A stretch of 64,000 nt of DNA from Maratus speciosus (lineage: Eukaryota > Arthropoda > Arachnida > Araneae > Salticidae), in NCBI GenBank assembly GCA_963932465.1, contig OZ010792.1, positions 285,307,836 through 285,371,835 on the forward strand. Direction: 5' to 3'. Position 1 is the first letter of the stretch, and each line of letters opens with the position of its first letter. This document shows, one piece after another, positions 9,877-21,399 of this stretch. The notes under the pieces are model-generated. The model was not told the DNA's origin. It ran no database searches and worked only from the letters and a program-made list of their open reading frames with translations. The position numbers and the translations under genes are program-made.

Positions 9877-10938
9877 ATATAATGTCAAATATGTATTACT
9901 TATATGTATGTATTCTTATTATGTATGTTTATATTCAGATGTATGCATGTTTGTATTGGGAAATTTCCGCAATCGGATTTGTAGACAACTTCATAATTTA
10001 GCGAACGTTGTTTGATGCGCAAATTTAACCATTTGGTGGTGGTTCCAATTACAGAAGGTTACTCAAATTTTTTACTCACTGTATGTGAATGTGCTGCAAC
10101 TGAAATGCACATGGACATTATCCGTAACCTTCCAAATCCGTGCAATTTATTTTGAATTTTAACTTAAGAGAAATGAAAAGAAATCGAATACGGAGAATAC
10201 GATTTCGTTTCTTAGCCGCATGGTAACGATTTCAGTATTAGTATGGCTACGAATGATAGTCAAGAAAATCGAGAAAAATATAATGTCATGTATGTATTAC
10301 TTATATGTATATATTCTTATGTATCTATTGTTGTATTAAAACGCATATATGTTTGTATTGGGAAATTTACGTAATCCGGTTTGTAGACGATTTCATAATT
10401 TAGTGAATGTTGTTTGATGCGCAAATATAACTATTTGGTAGCGGTCGCAATTTCAGAAGGTTATTAAATTTTCTTTTTAATTCACCGTAAGTGAATGTGC
10501 TGCAACTGAAATGCAAGTGAACATTTTCCGTAACCTACCAAATCGATGCGATTCACTTTGAATTTTAAATTAAGAGAAATAAAATGAAATCGAATACGGA
10601 GAATACGATTTTGGATGTTAGTTGCATGATAACAGATTCAGTATTAACCGAATGACAACGAATGATAATAAAATAAGTCGAAAAAAATATAATGTTATGT
10701 ATGTATTACTTATATCTATGTATTCTTATGTAGGTTTTTATTCAGAGGTATGTATGTTTGTATTAGGAAATTTCCGTAATCGAGTTGGTAGAAAATTTCA
10801 TAATTTAGTGAGCGCTGTTTTATGCGCAAATATAACCATTTGGTAGTGGTCCCAATTACAGAAGGTTACTCTTTTTTTTTTTAATTTTACTTAAGTGAAT
10901 TTGTTGCAACTGAAATGCGAGTGAACATTCTGAAGTGA

Positions 10939-11689
10939 ATGAGATAAGCATTTTTGGCCTAGATGTACACTTGAAAACAGCATTATGTCGATAACAAAAT
11001 AAAAAAGCCCTAAAAGCGTAAAGAAAAGGTAGCTTACTTATTTCTTTATTTTAAGATTTTAGCTAATTTTACGGTAAATCACTAAGCTAAAATGTGAAGA
11101 ACCCGATTAGAGAAGAATCATCAGTGCTGAATTTCAGTGGAAATTTCGCCAAATTTGGCAGCTACAGCCGAATTAGCTGCATTTATATCAACATATTTTT
11201 GGTCGCCAAATTTGGCGGAATTTCGCGAAATGTCTCCAAGCTTGGCGAAAATTTTGACGTTAATGTATATGACTATATAGTTTTATGCTTATAATTGGAA
11301 AATGGATACAACAATGAAAGATAATTCGTGAGAAATCAACTTCACCAAAAGTCATAAATCATTCCGTGATTTTTTTTAACCTGTTGCCTAGATGTAGTGT
11401 ACATTTTAAGAAATGTACATATTTTTATATGTATAACATTATACACAAAAGTTTCGAAAATGCCGGTTAAAAGAAAGCAATTGAGATGAAAAGAGTTATT
11501 CAGTGTAATTCTATATGGAAAAGTCGCATAAAATTAACCCAGCTGCCTATGAGTAATTGCCCGAATAACGATATAACAATAACTCAGATGAACAATAGTA
11601 TCAAGTTTGATAGAGGAGTACAGCAGATTACCCATGTGCGTGTGTTATATATGTGTTAGAAACCTTTCCCTTATACCATATTAAATAAA
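10939..11689. other. No gene recognised
   Basis: Contains several CGCCAAATTTGGCG-type palindromic words (11150-11250) and a 66-codon ORF without domains. Nothing else is supported. Confidence 0.5.
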
Positions 11690-12976
11690 TCTGGACTCTG
11701 CGAGACATGCAAGTCTTTGAAGGGGCTTTGAAGTTTTCTGCCGTTAGCTCGACGGATCCAGTTCCAATTTTTGATTGTCTCAAAGATCGGAGCTACATTA
11801 AACAAATCAAAATCGCTCAACACATCCCCGGTGGTTATTCTTTCTCTTTACCGTAGACTCTCTTATTCGTTGAATCCTCTTTACTTTTAACATTTCTTAA
11901 TTATTTTAAAAAACAACAAATCTCGCTGCATGAAAATTTTGATAATTCTGACATCAGATTTACAGATGAGCAGCAGAAAATACTTTTGTTATGCACAGAA
12001 CAACTTTCGTCATTGAAAACAAAAGTTACAATTTTCCCTAAGTCAACTTTTATTACTTGAAAAGCAAGGGCTGGAAAAAGTAGGGTAATCAAAGAAATTA
12101 GTAAAACAATCATACAGCAGTTAGGATCAGAAGCTGTCATTCTTTTGGCACTAACAGGTACTGCTGCGCTTAATGTCGAAGGAAAGTTAATTCACTCAGT
12201 GCTTAAAAAATCACCGTGTTTTAAATAGTTCGCTGATTTAAAAAGTCAGGCAGAAAGAAATCTACAGCTCAGCATGGATACAGATTATCTTTATTGACGA
12301 ATTTTCAATTGTCGTCTTATGGCTGAACTTGAACAAAGGTGTCGCAAAGATAGTTTGTTTAAATCTTTGAAGGTATTAGGTAGTTACATCGCCTAAAAGA
12401 CATCCCTCTATATAATAGATATTCTATAAAAGACATTTTAGCTCTTCGCAGACAAAAAATTCTTAGAGCTTTTGAAAATTGCTTCCCATTAACAAACTCA
12501 TTGAGACAAAATGACGAGCAACAAAGACAGTATCGAAAAACTCTATATTCGCTTTGCGTGAGTCAAGTTTCAGATTACTCTCATCCCTTATGCAACGGTT
12601 GAAAGCTACACTGCTTCCGGCTCAAGTTGAATGATTTCAAGATGCTACATGTCTTTTTTCCAAAAACATGCAAGCGAAAGAACATAATCAAGAGGTACTT
12701 CTTAAATCAAAGTGGTCAATGACAAGAATGTTAGCAGACCACAGTAATTAAAAGTAAGATGTAGTGAAGATGATCACGTGTTTGGACTTCAGGCTGGACT
12801 TTTTTCAGCAGTTGGATGCAGAGTTATGTTACATACCAATATCTGGATGGAGTGGCGATTGATAAGCGGTGTACTGTGTAGAGTAAAAGATACTTTCTAT
12901 GACCCAAAATTTGAACTCTCACGCTTGCCATAGGCTATAATGGTCTATTTTGTTGATTATCATGCCACAAATTAGC
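11690..12976 (+). pseudogene. PIF1-type DNA helicase pseudogene
   Basis: The broken frames carry PIF1/RRM3-family helicase motifs in order: a degenerate Walker A (ARAGKSRVIKEI, about 12064-12100) after a TGA at 12058; LTGTAALNVEGKLIHSVLK about 12155-12210; a Walker B-like FIDEFS at about 12288-12307, after a frameshift; LMAELEQRC; LTNSLRQNDEQQR near 12490-12525; and a C-terminal AVGCRVMLHTNIW...LISGVLCRVKD block about 12810-12890. PIF1 enzymes unwind DNA 5' to 3', and Helitron Rep/helicase proteins end in this domain. The relic has several stops and frameshifts and no visible Rep domain. A coding-like stretch at 11690-11850 may be an upstream part. Whether it came from a Helitron or a host PIF1 copy cannot be settled here. 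Confidence 0.85.
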
Positions 12977-13351
12977 ATTTGAGCATTACCTGAGGCAACT
13001 GATGACTGAATTAAACACTAGAAAATGAGGATTCAACGGGTGTTATTTCAAATTTAATTTTGTACTATTAAACAGTAATCATGAAAATTAAACTTTTTTT
13101 TAAATTTTAAAATTTTATGTGTTAAGTTTATACGGCTTCATGCTCCGACATTTCGGCTTGACGTATACTAGTAATAAAAATAACAATGTAGTTATATATG
13201 AAAATCATGCATACAAACAATTTCAAAATCTTATCCAAATGTGTAAATGGTAAACAAAATGCATCCTGTACTTTGAAATCAACCCTGACAAACTTAAATA
13301 AAGAAAAATACCCGCTATTTTGTTTAAATAAAAGTTCAATAAATATTTTCT
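12977..13351. other. No gene recognised
   Basis: AT-rich. Two overlapping ORFs of 63-66 codons on opposite strands have no domains. Confidence 0.5.
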
Positions 13352-13550
13352 GGCACAGATGTCATGTACGCCCGATATTGGCGCGATTTTTTTTCTGACG
13401 GCAAAGTCATACACGCAACGGGTACTTAACTGGCACCAAAGTATCGTTATTTCGCTTGATATGGTAACCCGGATGTGGTTGTTTATGCTGTTGATATTTT
13501 CGCCAAATTCGCATCGGAAAAAAATCGCGCTAATATGGTGCCTCTGTGCC
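13352..13550. mobile_element. MITE family 1 relative, rearranged ~200 bp
   Basis: The left end reads GGCACAGATGTCATGTACG followed by TTGGCGCGATTTTTTTT. The right end, on the minus strand, reads GGCACAGAGGCACC followed by AGCGCGATTTTTTTCC, so the ends are imperfect inverted repeats. The interior (ACGCAACGGGTAC to GATATGGTAACCCGG) matches 3363-3425. It looks like an internally shortened relative of the 320-bp element. The 144-codon ORF that begins inside it is not convincing. Confidence 0.65.
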
Positions 13551-13689
13551 TGTTTTCTTATCCAGTTCCCAAATATAAACTACAAAGATGATAAGTCGCC
13601 AAGTATTGTTCAATGGATTGATTTTGAAAATGAATCTTCTTTTAAGCCGTACAAACAAATTTCTTTCATATTTAAATTAAATATTATCT

Positions 13690-14058
13690 TTTTATACTAT
13701 TATTTCTCTTTAAAACTGTATTTCTTTCTATTTTTAATAAAATCAGTAATAGTTTTTTTTCCGGGCTGTTTGTATATTTTAATTTCTAAATGATGTAGAC
13801 GCTTCAATTCTTAAACAAAAAGATAGCTTAATATGCTAAGATGAAAATCATACGCCAGTGGCAACCTTTTCGTCCAAAATAACAGAACCTTCCTTCATAA
13901 TTCTATAACTATTCTACGTAGAACGATGTGTTCTGTTATAGCTTAAAACCTTCCCTGAAACGATAGCTATCTAACAGTGTAAGTTCCGTCAAAATCCATG
14001 CAGTAGAACTCGAAATATAGGTGTTCGGAACGAAATTTCCGTTTGGATTTTATATATA
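13690..14058 (-). mobile_element. Helitron 5'-end family, copy 1
   Basis: Matches 18415-18894 and 22960-23422: a TTAATAAAAT-AGTAA segment, TCCAAAATAACAGAAC, CTTCCCTGAAACGATA, CCATGCAGTAGAACTCG, then GGAACGAAATTTCCG and a TATATA end. Read on the minus strand the terminus is TATATATAAAATCCAAACGG, like the AT-rich 5' ends of Helitrons. A hairpin-bearing 3' end follows at once at 14059. Confidence 0.6.
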
Positions 14059-15209
14059 CAAGGTGGAACCCGTCGAATTTCGACGAAAGAAAATGTTTAC
14101 AAAGGAACTGTAGCATCAAATTTATAATACATCGACAACAATAATTACAATAAAATATCGATCTTACATTTGTTAGTTTAACTCTCCAAAGACATATTTT
14201 AACCTAAGATTAGCAAAATACTTTTTTCATAAACTTCAACTGTTAAAATTATTGAAAAATTAAACTTTATTCATATACGTAATCAGTAAGTAATATATAA
14301 TCAAGATAAGTAATTTTGATTAAGTTATCAATTGATGCTTGGTATTACGGAATGAAAAATCAGCAAAAATGATTTCACCTTGACATAATCATAGAATTTT
14401 TCCATTTTAAATCTAAACCGAAACAAGTCATTTTCCACCTTTCACATCCATGTTAACCATTTAAAAATTTTTTAACGCGCAATATGTTATTAATAAATAT
14501 ATTTTCAAGCTTGAAGTCACGTTTGTCAACTATTACAACTTTCCATGTTAAAATTCCCACTCGTGATTTGAGGTCTTAGTATAATCTCTGCACCTGCGCG
14601 CAAAAGTTCCAGAAATTTATAACTTTTAGACGTATTCAAGGGGAAATATCTCATTTTATCAAATAAAATTATCGTTTTCTTTTAAGCATGACGTCATTTC
14701 CAGTCACTGAAATATATAGCATATTGTCTCAAACTCAATATCAGCGAAATGAAAAAATAGGGAAATATAACAGCATCATCAGGGAAATTGTGTCTTTTTT
14801 AAAGTGTAACGTCATTTTCTGTACAAATTTAAAAAAAAAAGATATTTTTAATTTTAATGAGAAAATGGCATCAGTAAGAATATAATCAATATAGATAACT
14901 AAACCACTTTTAAAAGAAATGAAGTAATTCAGTTGCCACGATTAGAAAATTGGTATTAAAAACTATAAAAAAATTAATATCTCAAAAATAAATTGTGATA
15001 CAGCTTTCAAACAAATTGCATTTAAAAGTGCATTTTTTTCTGCATACGACGGTGTAAACCTTCAAAATGTGGGATGTTTAGAAGTTTAAAAATTTGCAGT
15101 AGCGAAAATTGCAAAACCGAAATTTATTTTCAAATTTCAAAGTGTTGCCATTCGCAGAATGACGTATGCGTTACGCACAGATATGTTTGTCCTTTATAAT
15201 ATAGATAGA
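14059..15209 (-). mobile_element. Non-autonomous Helitron-like element, ~1.15 kb
   Basis: On the minus strand the 5' end is A|TCTATCTATATTATAAAGG (15209) and the 3' end carries the hairpin CGTCGAAATTCGACG followed by a degenerate CCTTG|T terminus at 14059. The 5' half (about 14686-15209) matches 28890-29418, including TGTTTAGAAGTTTAAAAATT and GCGTTACGCACAGA. The interior includes the segment also found inverted at 8640-9010. A TC start, an AT-rich head and a terminal hairpin are the hallmarks of Helitrons, which transpose by rolling-circle replication. No helicase frame remains. Confidence 0.55.
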
Positions 15210-15211
15210 TA

Positions 15212-15375
15212 CTAGCAGGCTGAGCCCGCTACGCTGGTCCATTTTTTAAATAAATCTTCAATCAAACGGAATGGAGAATTCGATCCCGTATTTTAAATTA
15301 ATATGGACCTGGAGAGTCTTTCTGCATTTTTTGAATACGCATCGGACGCCATTGCGCTATAATATTATCTGATGC
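15212..15375 (-). mobile_element. Helitron 3'-end fragment with CTAG terminus
   Basis: Plus-strand A|CTAGCAGGCTGAGCCCGCT is the reverse complement of a Helitron 3' end: a stem (AGC-GGC with GCC-GCT) and CTAG followed by host T. The adjoining ~150 bp match 19159-19310 and 29419-29570. The element's 5' end was not found. Confidence 0.6.
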
Positions 15376-17566
15376 GTTATATGAAAGTAGGACAATTCAG
15401 AAGCAACTTTTTAGTACATCATGTAGAGTTTGGGAGGGAAATGCGACCATTACGATATCAGAAATTAAAATGTTATCTAATCACCACACTACTAAAAAAG
15501 AAAGAATTACAATGATTGCAGAGATTGACCATTTAACTTAAAGAATTTTCGGATTATTCACTTTCGATTGTTAGTTCTTTTACTCTGGGCTTCTCAGCTT
15601 GGTGCTATGTGTGGATCTGACAACATAAATACAATCTCTCTCTACGCTACATTGTATTTGGTAATACACGTCTTCTTTTGGCAAGTTTTCTACAGTTTCT
15701 TATCTTCGAATTCCAGTAGAGTAAATACAGTCAAAACAGTACTTAACTTTTATATTTTAAAAAATGTGAATTAAGTAAAAGTGGATATTTAAAATGAATT
15801 GTGTGAATAAAACTAAAACAATGTCATTTTAACTGCCGTTTCTTTTTATATACCAGTTTTAATCATGCAACTATTAACCTAGGAAAATAATCTCTATAAC
15901 TGATTCAAATAGAAAAGTAAACCTCTAGTTTTCTTTCAATAAAATCTTCCAAATTATCGGTAATCGAGTCCACAACCAAGTTTGATGTGAAACGTTAGAA
16001 ATTTTCGTAACGGTATGGCTACAAATGTACCAGAGTTAGCTACAAAACAGACTTAATTACGCGCCAAACTACATTCCATTAAATAATGTAAAATTGCTTT
16101 TAGATCTTTCACTATCAAAGTTCTTTGCGAATGATAAATAAAGTTAGTTATGCAAAATTTTTAGCAATGATCTTTTTGCCAAACCGAAGATTTTTATCGC
16201 ATTTCTCTAATGATCGTGATAAGTCGGAGAAGGAAACATGCTTGTTATTTTCAAGACGTCATTATTCATCAGTCTGTTGCCTAAATAAAACTGAAATCGT
16301 TAATTTGTGACTGCGATGAGCTGCTCGGGTTGTACATCAGCCAAAATTGCTTTATAATGATTGAAATTTTATTTGAATCTGGGGTACTTTTTAAAAAAAA
16401 TCTAGGCTAAATGAACAGATATTGTTGCATTAGCGATCTTTGGCATTTGAAAGTTTTTTTTGTACATTCAGTGTGATGCTTTAGCGATAGTAAAATAACT
16501 GCATATGAAAAATATATAATAGTAAATATTCTTTTGTTAGTTTGATCCATAATAAATAAAAATATAAATTTACTAATCGCTAAGTACAAATTTCGCGTAA
16601 TGTCCTGAAATCGGATTTACCGTCGACAGTTCCTTTCAAATATAAACGAATTTTCCAACATTATATACTAAATTCGCCAATTGTAGGGTGGTTGATTATG
16701 GAAGATTCATCCAATATCTTTTAATAACATTTCTAAAAGAAGGGAGGTTATAGAAAAAAAATGACGAATTAAATGGAATATCGAAAAGTGATTTCAGAAA
16801 GCAATTTTTATTGCAAAATGTTTTCTTTCGTGATAGTAATAACGCATAATTGTTTACATTTTCTTAAGAATAATCTTTACTACTTAACATTGCAAGCATT
16901 GAACGTTTCTATAAAGGAAATTGTAGATATGTGTTTTATTAAAAATAGAGTGGACAATTTTAGCTAATCTCGCTTCGAGATTATAAAAGTCACAAATTTG
17001 GAGAAAACAAACTTACATGTTTTCGCAGTAAAGTATGGTGAGAAATTTTTTAAATGTCTGAAATTAAATTATTTTACAATATGTATGTGCGTGTGTGGGA
17101 GACATTCATACTAAAATTAAAATATTAGACTTCATTTTTTAAATAATAATTGCTATTTATGTAACGTACATTTGAATTTTTAAAAATACTCTAAAAATGC
17201 TTTCTTACACTTAGCAAAATCACTTTCATATTAAATATCGCTTGAACCTATGCCACGCTTACGTCTTTTTGGCATAAAATAAAATAGTTTTGAAAAAAGA
17301 AATATATTCGAGTATTTGGTGCTAAAAAGACAAACGTTCCAAGCTATTTGGCTAGCCAATACATTTACTTCCCAAACGCAAGATATTGAAATGCATTTGG
17401 AAATTCCTTGTTAAATAAATGTTTAAATGCCTAACTCAATGAATTTAAACCTAAAAGAAGGATTAGCATATTATTTTTTATCTGTAAGTATATATAATAT
17501 ATACAAATTACGTGTTGCAGTAATTATTTAATTTTACATGGCTTCACCGGCTGGAAAAGTTTTAAG
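15376..17566. other. No gene recognised, 2.2 kb
   Basis: AT-rich DNA with scattered ORFs of 60-68 codons that have no domains. A short segment at 17240-17295 (ATGCCACGCTTACG...TTTTTGGC) resembles 22710-22765, so part is dispersed repeat. Some of this stretch may be the body of the Helitron that ends at 15212. Confidence 0.5.
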
Positions 17567-17827
17567 GGTAATATTTAATTATCCTGCCGACCAATTTCGC
17601 CAAATTATATAAATTTTCAAACTACTCGCCAAATTATACAAATTGACAAAATTTTAATTTGAAACAACGAAATAATAAATAAATTTGTAAACATTAATAA
17701 AATTACAAATAGAAGTCAAATTGAAAATCACTTGATGGCGCAACAAACACGTGTACCGTCTTTAATGCCATGTGAATGTAAAATTTACGATCAGCCATTA
17801 TTGCATTTAATCTTATAGTTTGGCGAT

Positions 17828-17858
<31 letters not shown>

Positions 17859-17883
17859 GTCCGCGTAATAATCAAGTAGTACC
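17567..17883 (-). mobile_element. MITE family 2 copy carrying a 29-base T run
   Basis: The left end, GGTAATATTTAATTATCC, and the right end, ATCAAGTAGTACC, are degraded versions of the 20432-20704 termini, in the opposite orientation. The interior keeps TCACTTGATGGCG and ACGATCAGCCATTATTG. A run of 29 T (17830-17858) replaces the short T stretch of other copies. Confidence 0.75.
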
Positions 17884-18414
17884 GTTTTAAGTTTGTTTTA
17901 AATGTAGCTGGCTAATTAAAAATGCTATCATTAAACATTTTTATATTAAGTAGTTGTATCCATAGCAACAACAGAAACGGGCATTAATTTTGAATTTGAG
18001 ACAAATTTAATAAACCTTAAATTTTGTTTTAAACCGTATAATTACGATGGTAAAATTTTAATATATACACATATAAAGGTATATGACAAAACTATAGTAA
18101 TAAAAATGTATTTATTTAAGTTAAACTTAATCTAACTTCGTATGAAGAGTAGAAAAATGTTTTACTTAAAAATTATTTAACTTAAAAAGAAGTGTCATTC
18201 AAAATTTTATTTTGTCGCCAACCAGCATTAAATCGCCAAAAAAATTAAATTTTCATTATTTTTTTACGAACGCTAAATCGCGGTTCTGCCGATTTTTTAA
18301 TAAACATATTATATGTCATGAGAAGAATATTCTATATATTCCCCATGAGAAGATACTTTTTTCAAATATTTCTGAGGATGCGCTTATGGAAACTTCTTTG
18401 ATATCATCCTATCA
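17884..18414. other. No gene recognised
   Basis: AT-rich. The 93-codon ORF starting at 18212 runs into the Helitron 5'-end family and has no domain. Confidence 0.5.
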
Positions 18415-18894
18415 ATTTTTCAGATGCATTTTTCTTAATCTGACGCAAAAGATAAATAGCCAAATCTTATTTCAATTGCAATATTTTAACTGAGTATTTT
18501 TTTAAGCATTACGAACATTCCCTTTCATGTTTAATTTTTTTCTTTTTTTAATATTATCACTCATTAAAACGGATTTTTTTCTTTTTTTGTCTTTTTTTTC
18601 TTTTAAATAAAATTAGTAACAGTTTTTTCCTTTATGTTTCGAGATGTAATAGCTGTTTCAATTCTTTTATCAACGATAAATTTTGCCTAGAAATAAAATG
18701 GTAAACTTTATCGTCCAAAATAACAGAACTTTCCGTCATTATTCTATAACTAATCTAGGTAGAATGATGTGTTATAGCTTAAAACCTTCCCTGAAACGAT
18801 ACCTATCTAACGGTATAAGTCCCGTAAAAATCCATGCAGAAGAAGTCGAAATCTAGGCGTTCGGTACGAAATTTCCGTTTAGATTATATGTATA
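18415..18894 (-). mobile_element. Helitron 5'-end family, copy 2
   Basis: Closely follows 22960-23422 over its whole length (TGACGCAAAAGATAAAT, CATTACGAACATT, CTATAACTAATCTAGGTAG, CTAACGGTATAAG). It ends in a TTAGATTATATGTATA terminus that abuts the 3' end at 18895. Confidence 0.65.
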
Positions 18895-19158
18895 CTTGCA
18901 GACCCGCCCGGCGTTGCCCGGGGTTTGTAAATAATAACCTTAAACAAAACTCAAGTTTGTATGATTTTATATCTTTTGAAATTCTTTTAAATGAACCTAA
19001 TTTCGGAGTCCCCATTGCCATCCGTAGCGTCTAGTGTATTCCCAACAAACTTCTTTCCGAAAGAACCAGTAACCTGGGTCCTCACTACGTATGGCAGCAG
19101 TAGAACTTGGAATCTAGGCGTTCGGAACGAAATTTCCGTTTGGATTTTATATATATAA
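18895..19158 (-). mobile_element. Very short Helitron-like element, ~264 bp
   Basis: The plus-strand left end is CTTGCAGACCCGCCCGGCG, then TTGCCCGGGG, a GC-rich hairpin unlike its AT-rich surroundings and typical of a Helitron 3' end in reverse. The right end is the family 5' terminus (CGTTCGGAACGAAATTTCCG, TTTGGATTTTATATATATA). It is bounded on both sides by other Helitron termini, so it looks like a minimal non-autonomous copy. CTTG is not the canonical CTAG. Confidence 0.5.
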
Positions 19159-20034
19159 CTAGCAGGCTACGCCCGCTACGCTGGTCTGTTTATCCAAATG
19201 AACCTTGAATCAAACAAAATGTATCAGTCAATTTGACATTATGATTTAAAGCAGTATGGAACCTTACCTGGAATGTCCTTTCGCACTGCTGAAAACGATC
19301 TGAACGCCATTGTACTAATGCATTTTCTAATGTGCAGACAAATTTTCTACTATTAAAGTCTTAACCCTTTTAGCTGATCGATCACAATAGGATTTGGTAA
19401 AGATTGATAGTACAATATGCAATATAATAAAACAAACCCTGAAAAAATATTTAATTTATTATGCAAACAAACAGACAAAATCTTTCCAGTAAAATTTTTT
19501 TAAAGGCTGATCTTTGTTACTGGGGTCCATCTGATTAGAGAACTTTCACCCATAATTCGATAACTAAGCAATGTAGAATGATACGCAATAAACTAAAACC
19601 ATGTCTGAATAGGTATCTGATTAACAATTGAATTCCTATCAAAATCCGTTCTGTAGAAGTTTTTAAAATGCTAAACATTCAACTGATTATAGAACTTCCC
19701 ACCACATCTCTATTATTAAGCAATACAGAAGGGTATAGTATATACTAAAACCCGGCCTGAAAAATCATCTAACAGTGAAAATTCTTTTGAAATGAATGCG
19801 GCTGAACCTTTTAAAAAGGTTAATCTTTCATAATCGGGTTCGTCTGATTATATAACTTTAAATCATAATTCCGTGTATAAGCAACGTAAAACGATATGTT
19901 ATATGCTAAAATCTTCCCTAAAAAATTATCTAACTGTCATTTCGATTCTAATCAAGATCCATTCAGGTGAGCTCAAATTATATGCAACCGGGACGAATTT
20001 CCCATTTCCATTTTACTCTCGTATATATAGTAGA
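19159..20034 (-). mobile_element. Non-autonomous Helitron-like element with ~150-bp internal modules
   Basis: The 3' end in reverse is A|CTAGCAGGCTACGCCCGCT at 19159. The 5' end on the minus strand reads TCTACTATATATACGAG at 20034. Between them are three diverged modules (about 19500, 19680 and 19830) that repeat an order of AACTT, CATAATT, AAGCAA-GTA, CTAAAA-CTTCCCT and ATCTAAC words. The same modules recur at 22150-22600. Confidence 0.55.
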
Positions 20035-20157
20035 CGCAAAAATAAATAGATAGATATGAATATTGTTTCTTAAAATTTATGAAACTCCAAGTTATTTCTC
20101 GTTGTCTCGGCTGAATAATTTTAAAGTCTTTTCAATCGGCCAGTATTGAGATTTACA

Positions 20158-20174
20158 AATATATATATATATAT
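20158..20174. repeat. (TA)n microsatellite
   Basis: Short uninterrupted AT dinucleotide run. Similar short runs occur near 1727, 3196 and 22630. Confidence 0.9.
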
Positions 20175-20184
20175 AGTCTACAAC

Positions 20185-20260
20185 AAATATATTTTATTTT
20201 GTATCAAAACATTCTCGGTAAAATGAGCCAATTTGGTGTGGGTTCTGATATTACAAAATA
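20185..20260 (-). repeat. Helitron fragment matching 29670-29735
   Basis: TTTTGTATCAAAACATTCTCGG followed by AGCCAATTTGGTG closely resembles the interior of the 29419 element (TTTTGTATCAGAGCATTCTCG). Confidence 0.55.
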
Positions 20261-20431
20261 TTTTTTTTTTCAAAATCGCCATTTAAACTACGCACACGAA
20301 ATTTTAAGTATCTCTTAGCACTGCTGTAAACATTTCCATTTTTTAATCAGCGAAAAAATGAAGTTATAACTTAATTTTACTTAATAATAAAAAATACTTT
20401 CAGTTTCAAAAAATAGAAAATTAAAATTTTT

Positions 20432-20704
20432 GGTACTACTTAGTTATCCCGTCGTCCAAAAATCTAGCCCAAAATGGTTGATCGTAAATGTCACATTCAC
20501 TTGACTTTAAGCAAATTACGCGTGTTTACGTCATCAAATGATTTTTATTTCGACGTTTTATTTGTATTATTATTAATGTTATACTAATTTATTTGATCTT
20601 TCGTTATTTAAAATAAAAATTATGCCAATTTGTTTAATTTGGCGGGTGGTTTGGCGATTTAAATAATTTGGCGAAATTGGTCGACTGGATAACTAAGTAG
20701 TACC
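20432..20704 (+). mobile_element. MITE family 2, complete 273-bp copy
   Basis: It begins GGTACTACTTAGTTATCC and ends with GGATAACTAAGTAGTACC, a perfect 18-bp inverted repeat that continues as GTCG/CGAC after one mismatch. Outside the termini the flanks AAAATTTTT and AAATTTTTT are also inverted, so either the target was palindromic or the termini reach a few bases further. No ORF is present. This is the best-preserved member; others are at 3722-3988, 6540-6624 and 17567-17883. Confidence 0.9.
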
Positions 20705-20854
20705 AAATTTTTTGCAATGTTACGATTAAATAATAATTAAAGCCAAAAGAAATTCGCGTTCAATAAATAGCAAGCTACAATGTTTGGCACAGTTTGTAAG
20801 GAAATTTGGTGTTTTTCCACTATAGGCGCCTTGGCGTTTTTTTAAACAGCTTGG

Positions 20855-21125
20855 AGTAATTTGGGCATCAGAAAGTGAGATTTTTTGCCAGTTGTATAAA
20901 CAGTTAAGAAAACAAACTCGATGAATTTTTTGGTTTGTTTATATATGCATATTATTAAAGATTTTTATATAGAAAATTCTTCTGTTTCTAATATAAAATT
21001 AGATAAATAGCATCTTTATGCTAAATAAATTGTATAAACAGCGAATAGGTTGCTAGAAAATATGTTTCCAAATTTCCTTCTCCGCCAAGGCTATTTTCTC
21101 TATTTCGCCAAGATCCCTATACCGA
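20855..21125 (+). repeat. ~280-bp direct repeat, copy 1
   Basis: Shares the order CATCAGAAAGTGAGATTT, ACAGTTA-GAAAA, GCTAAATAAATT, TTTCCTTCTC-CGCCAAG and AAG-CCCTATA with 21866-22155, offset about 1,011 bp. No coding frame. Confidence 0.65.
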
Positions 21126-21399
21126 GAAAGCAACAAACAATCTCTGCACGTTTAGGATTGAAATAAATAGCGCAATAGCATACATTTTAGTATGGTGTTG
21201 GTATAACGTAAAAGTAGCAAAAGGTCTCCAAAAAACTTTATTAACCATTTGGAAAAATGGTTATTGTTCTCGTCAGGGTAGGAAATCAAAAGCATATCTG
21301 AACGTTTCCATTGGTTTACTCCCCAATTTATTCGTTATCTGATTGGTATATACAGTAATCTGTATTTCCCTTTGGTTTTAACAATGATGGACAACAGAG

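Larger units (their letters stand above)
9283..10938 (+). repeat. ~407-bp tandem repeat, three units, first with two insertions
   Basis: Units begin at about 9283, 10123 and 10529 with a CCATAACCT/CCGTAACCT segment followed by ACCAAATC. Units two and three are 406 and ~410 bp. Unit one spans 840 bp but shrinks to 407 bp once the SINE with its duplication (247 bp) and the small MITE with its duplication (186 bp) are removed. Shared landmarks include TTAAGAGAAATGAAA, TTAGCCGCATGGTAACG and TTTGATGCGCAAAT. It appears non-coding. Confidence 0.9.

Noticed and set aside
13359..13793. 144-codon ORF, the longest in the window
   Set aside because: It begins inside the terminal repeat of a MITE, ends in a Phe/Leu/Tyr-rich stretch as expected of AT-rich DNA, and has no domain or homologous frame elsewhere.
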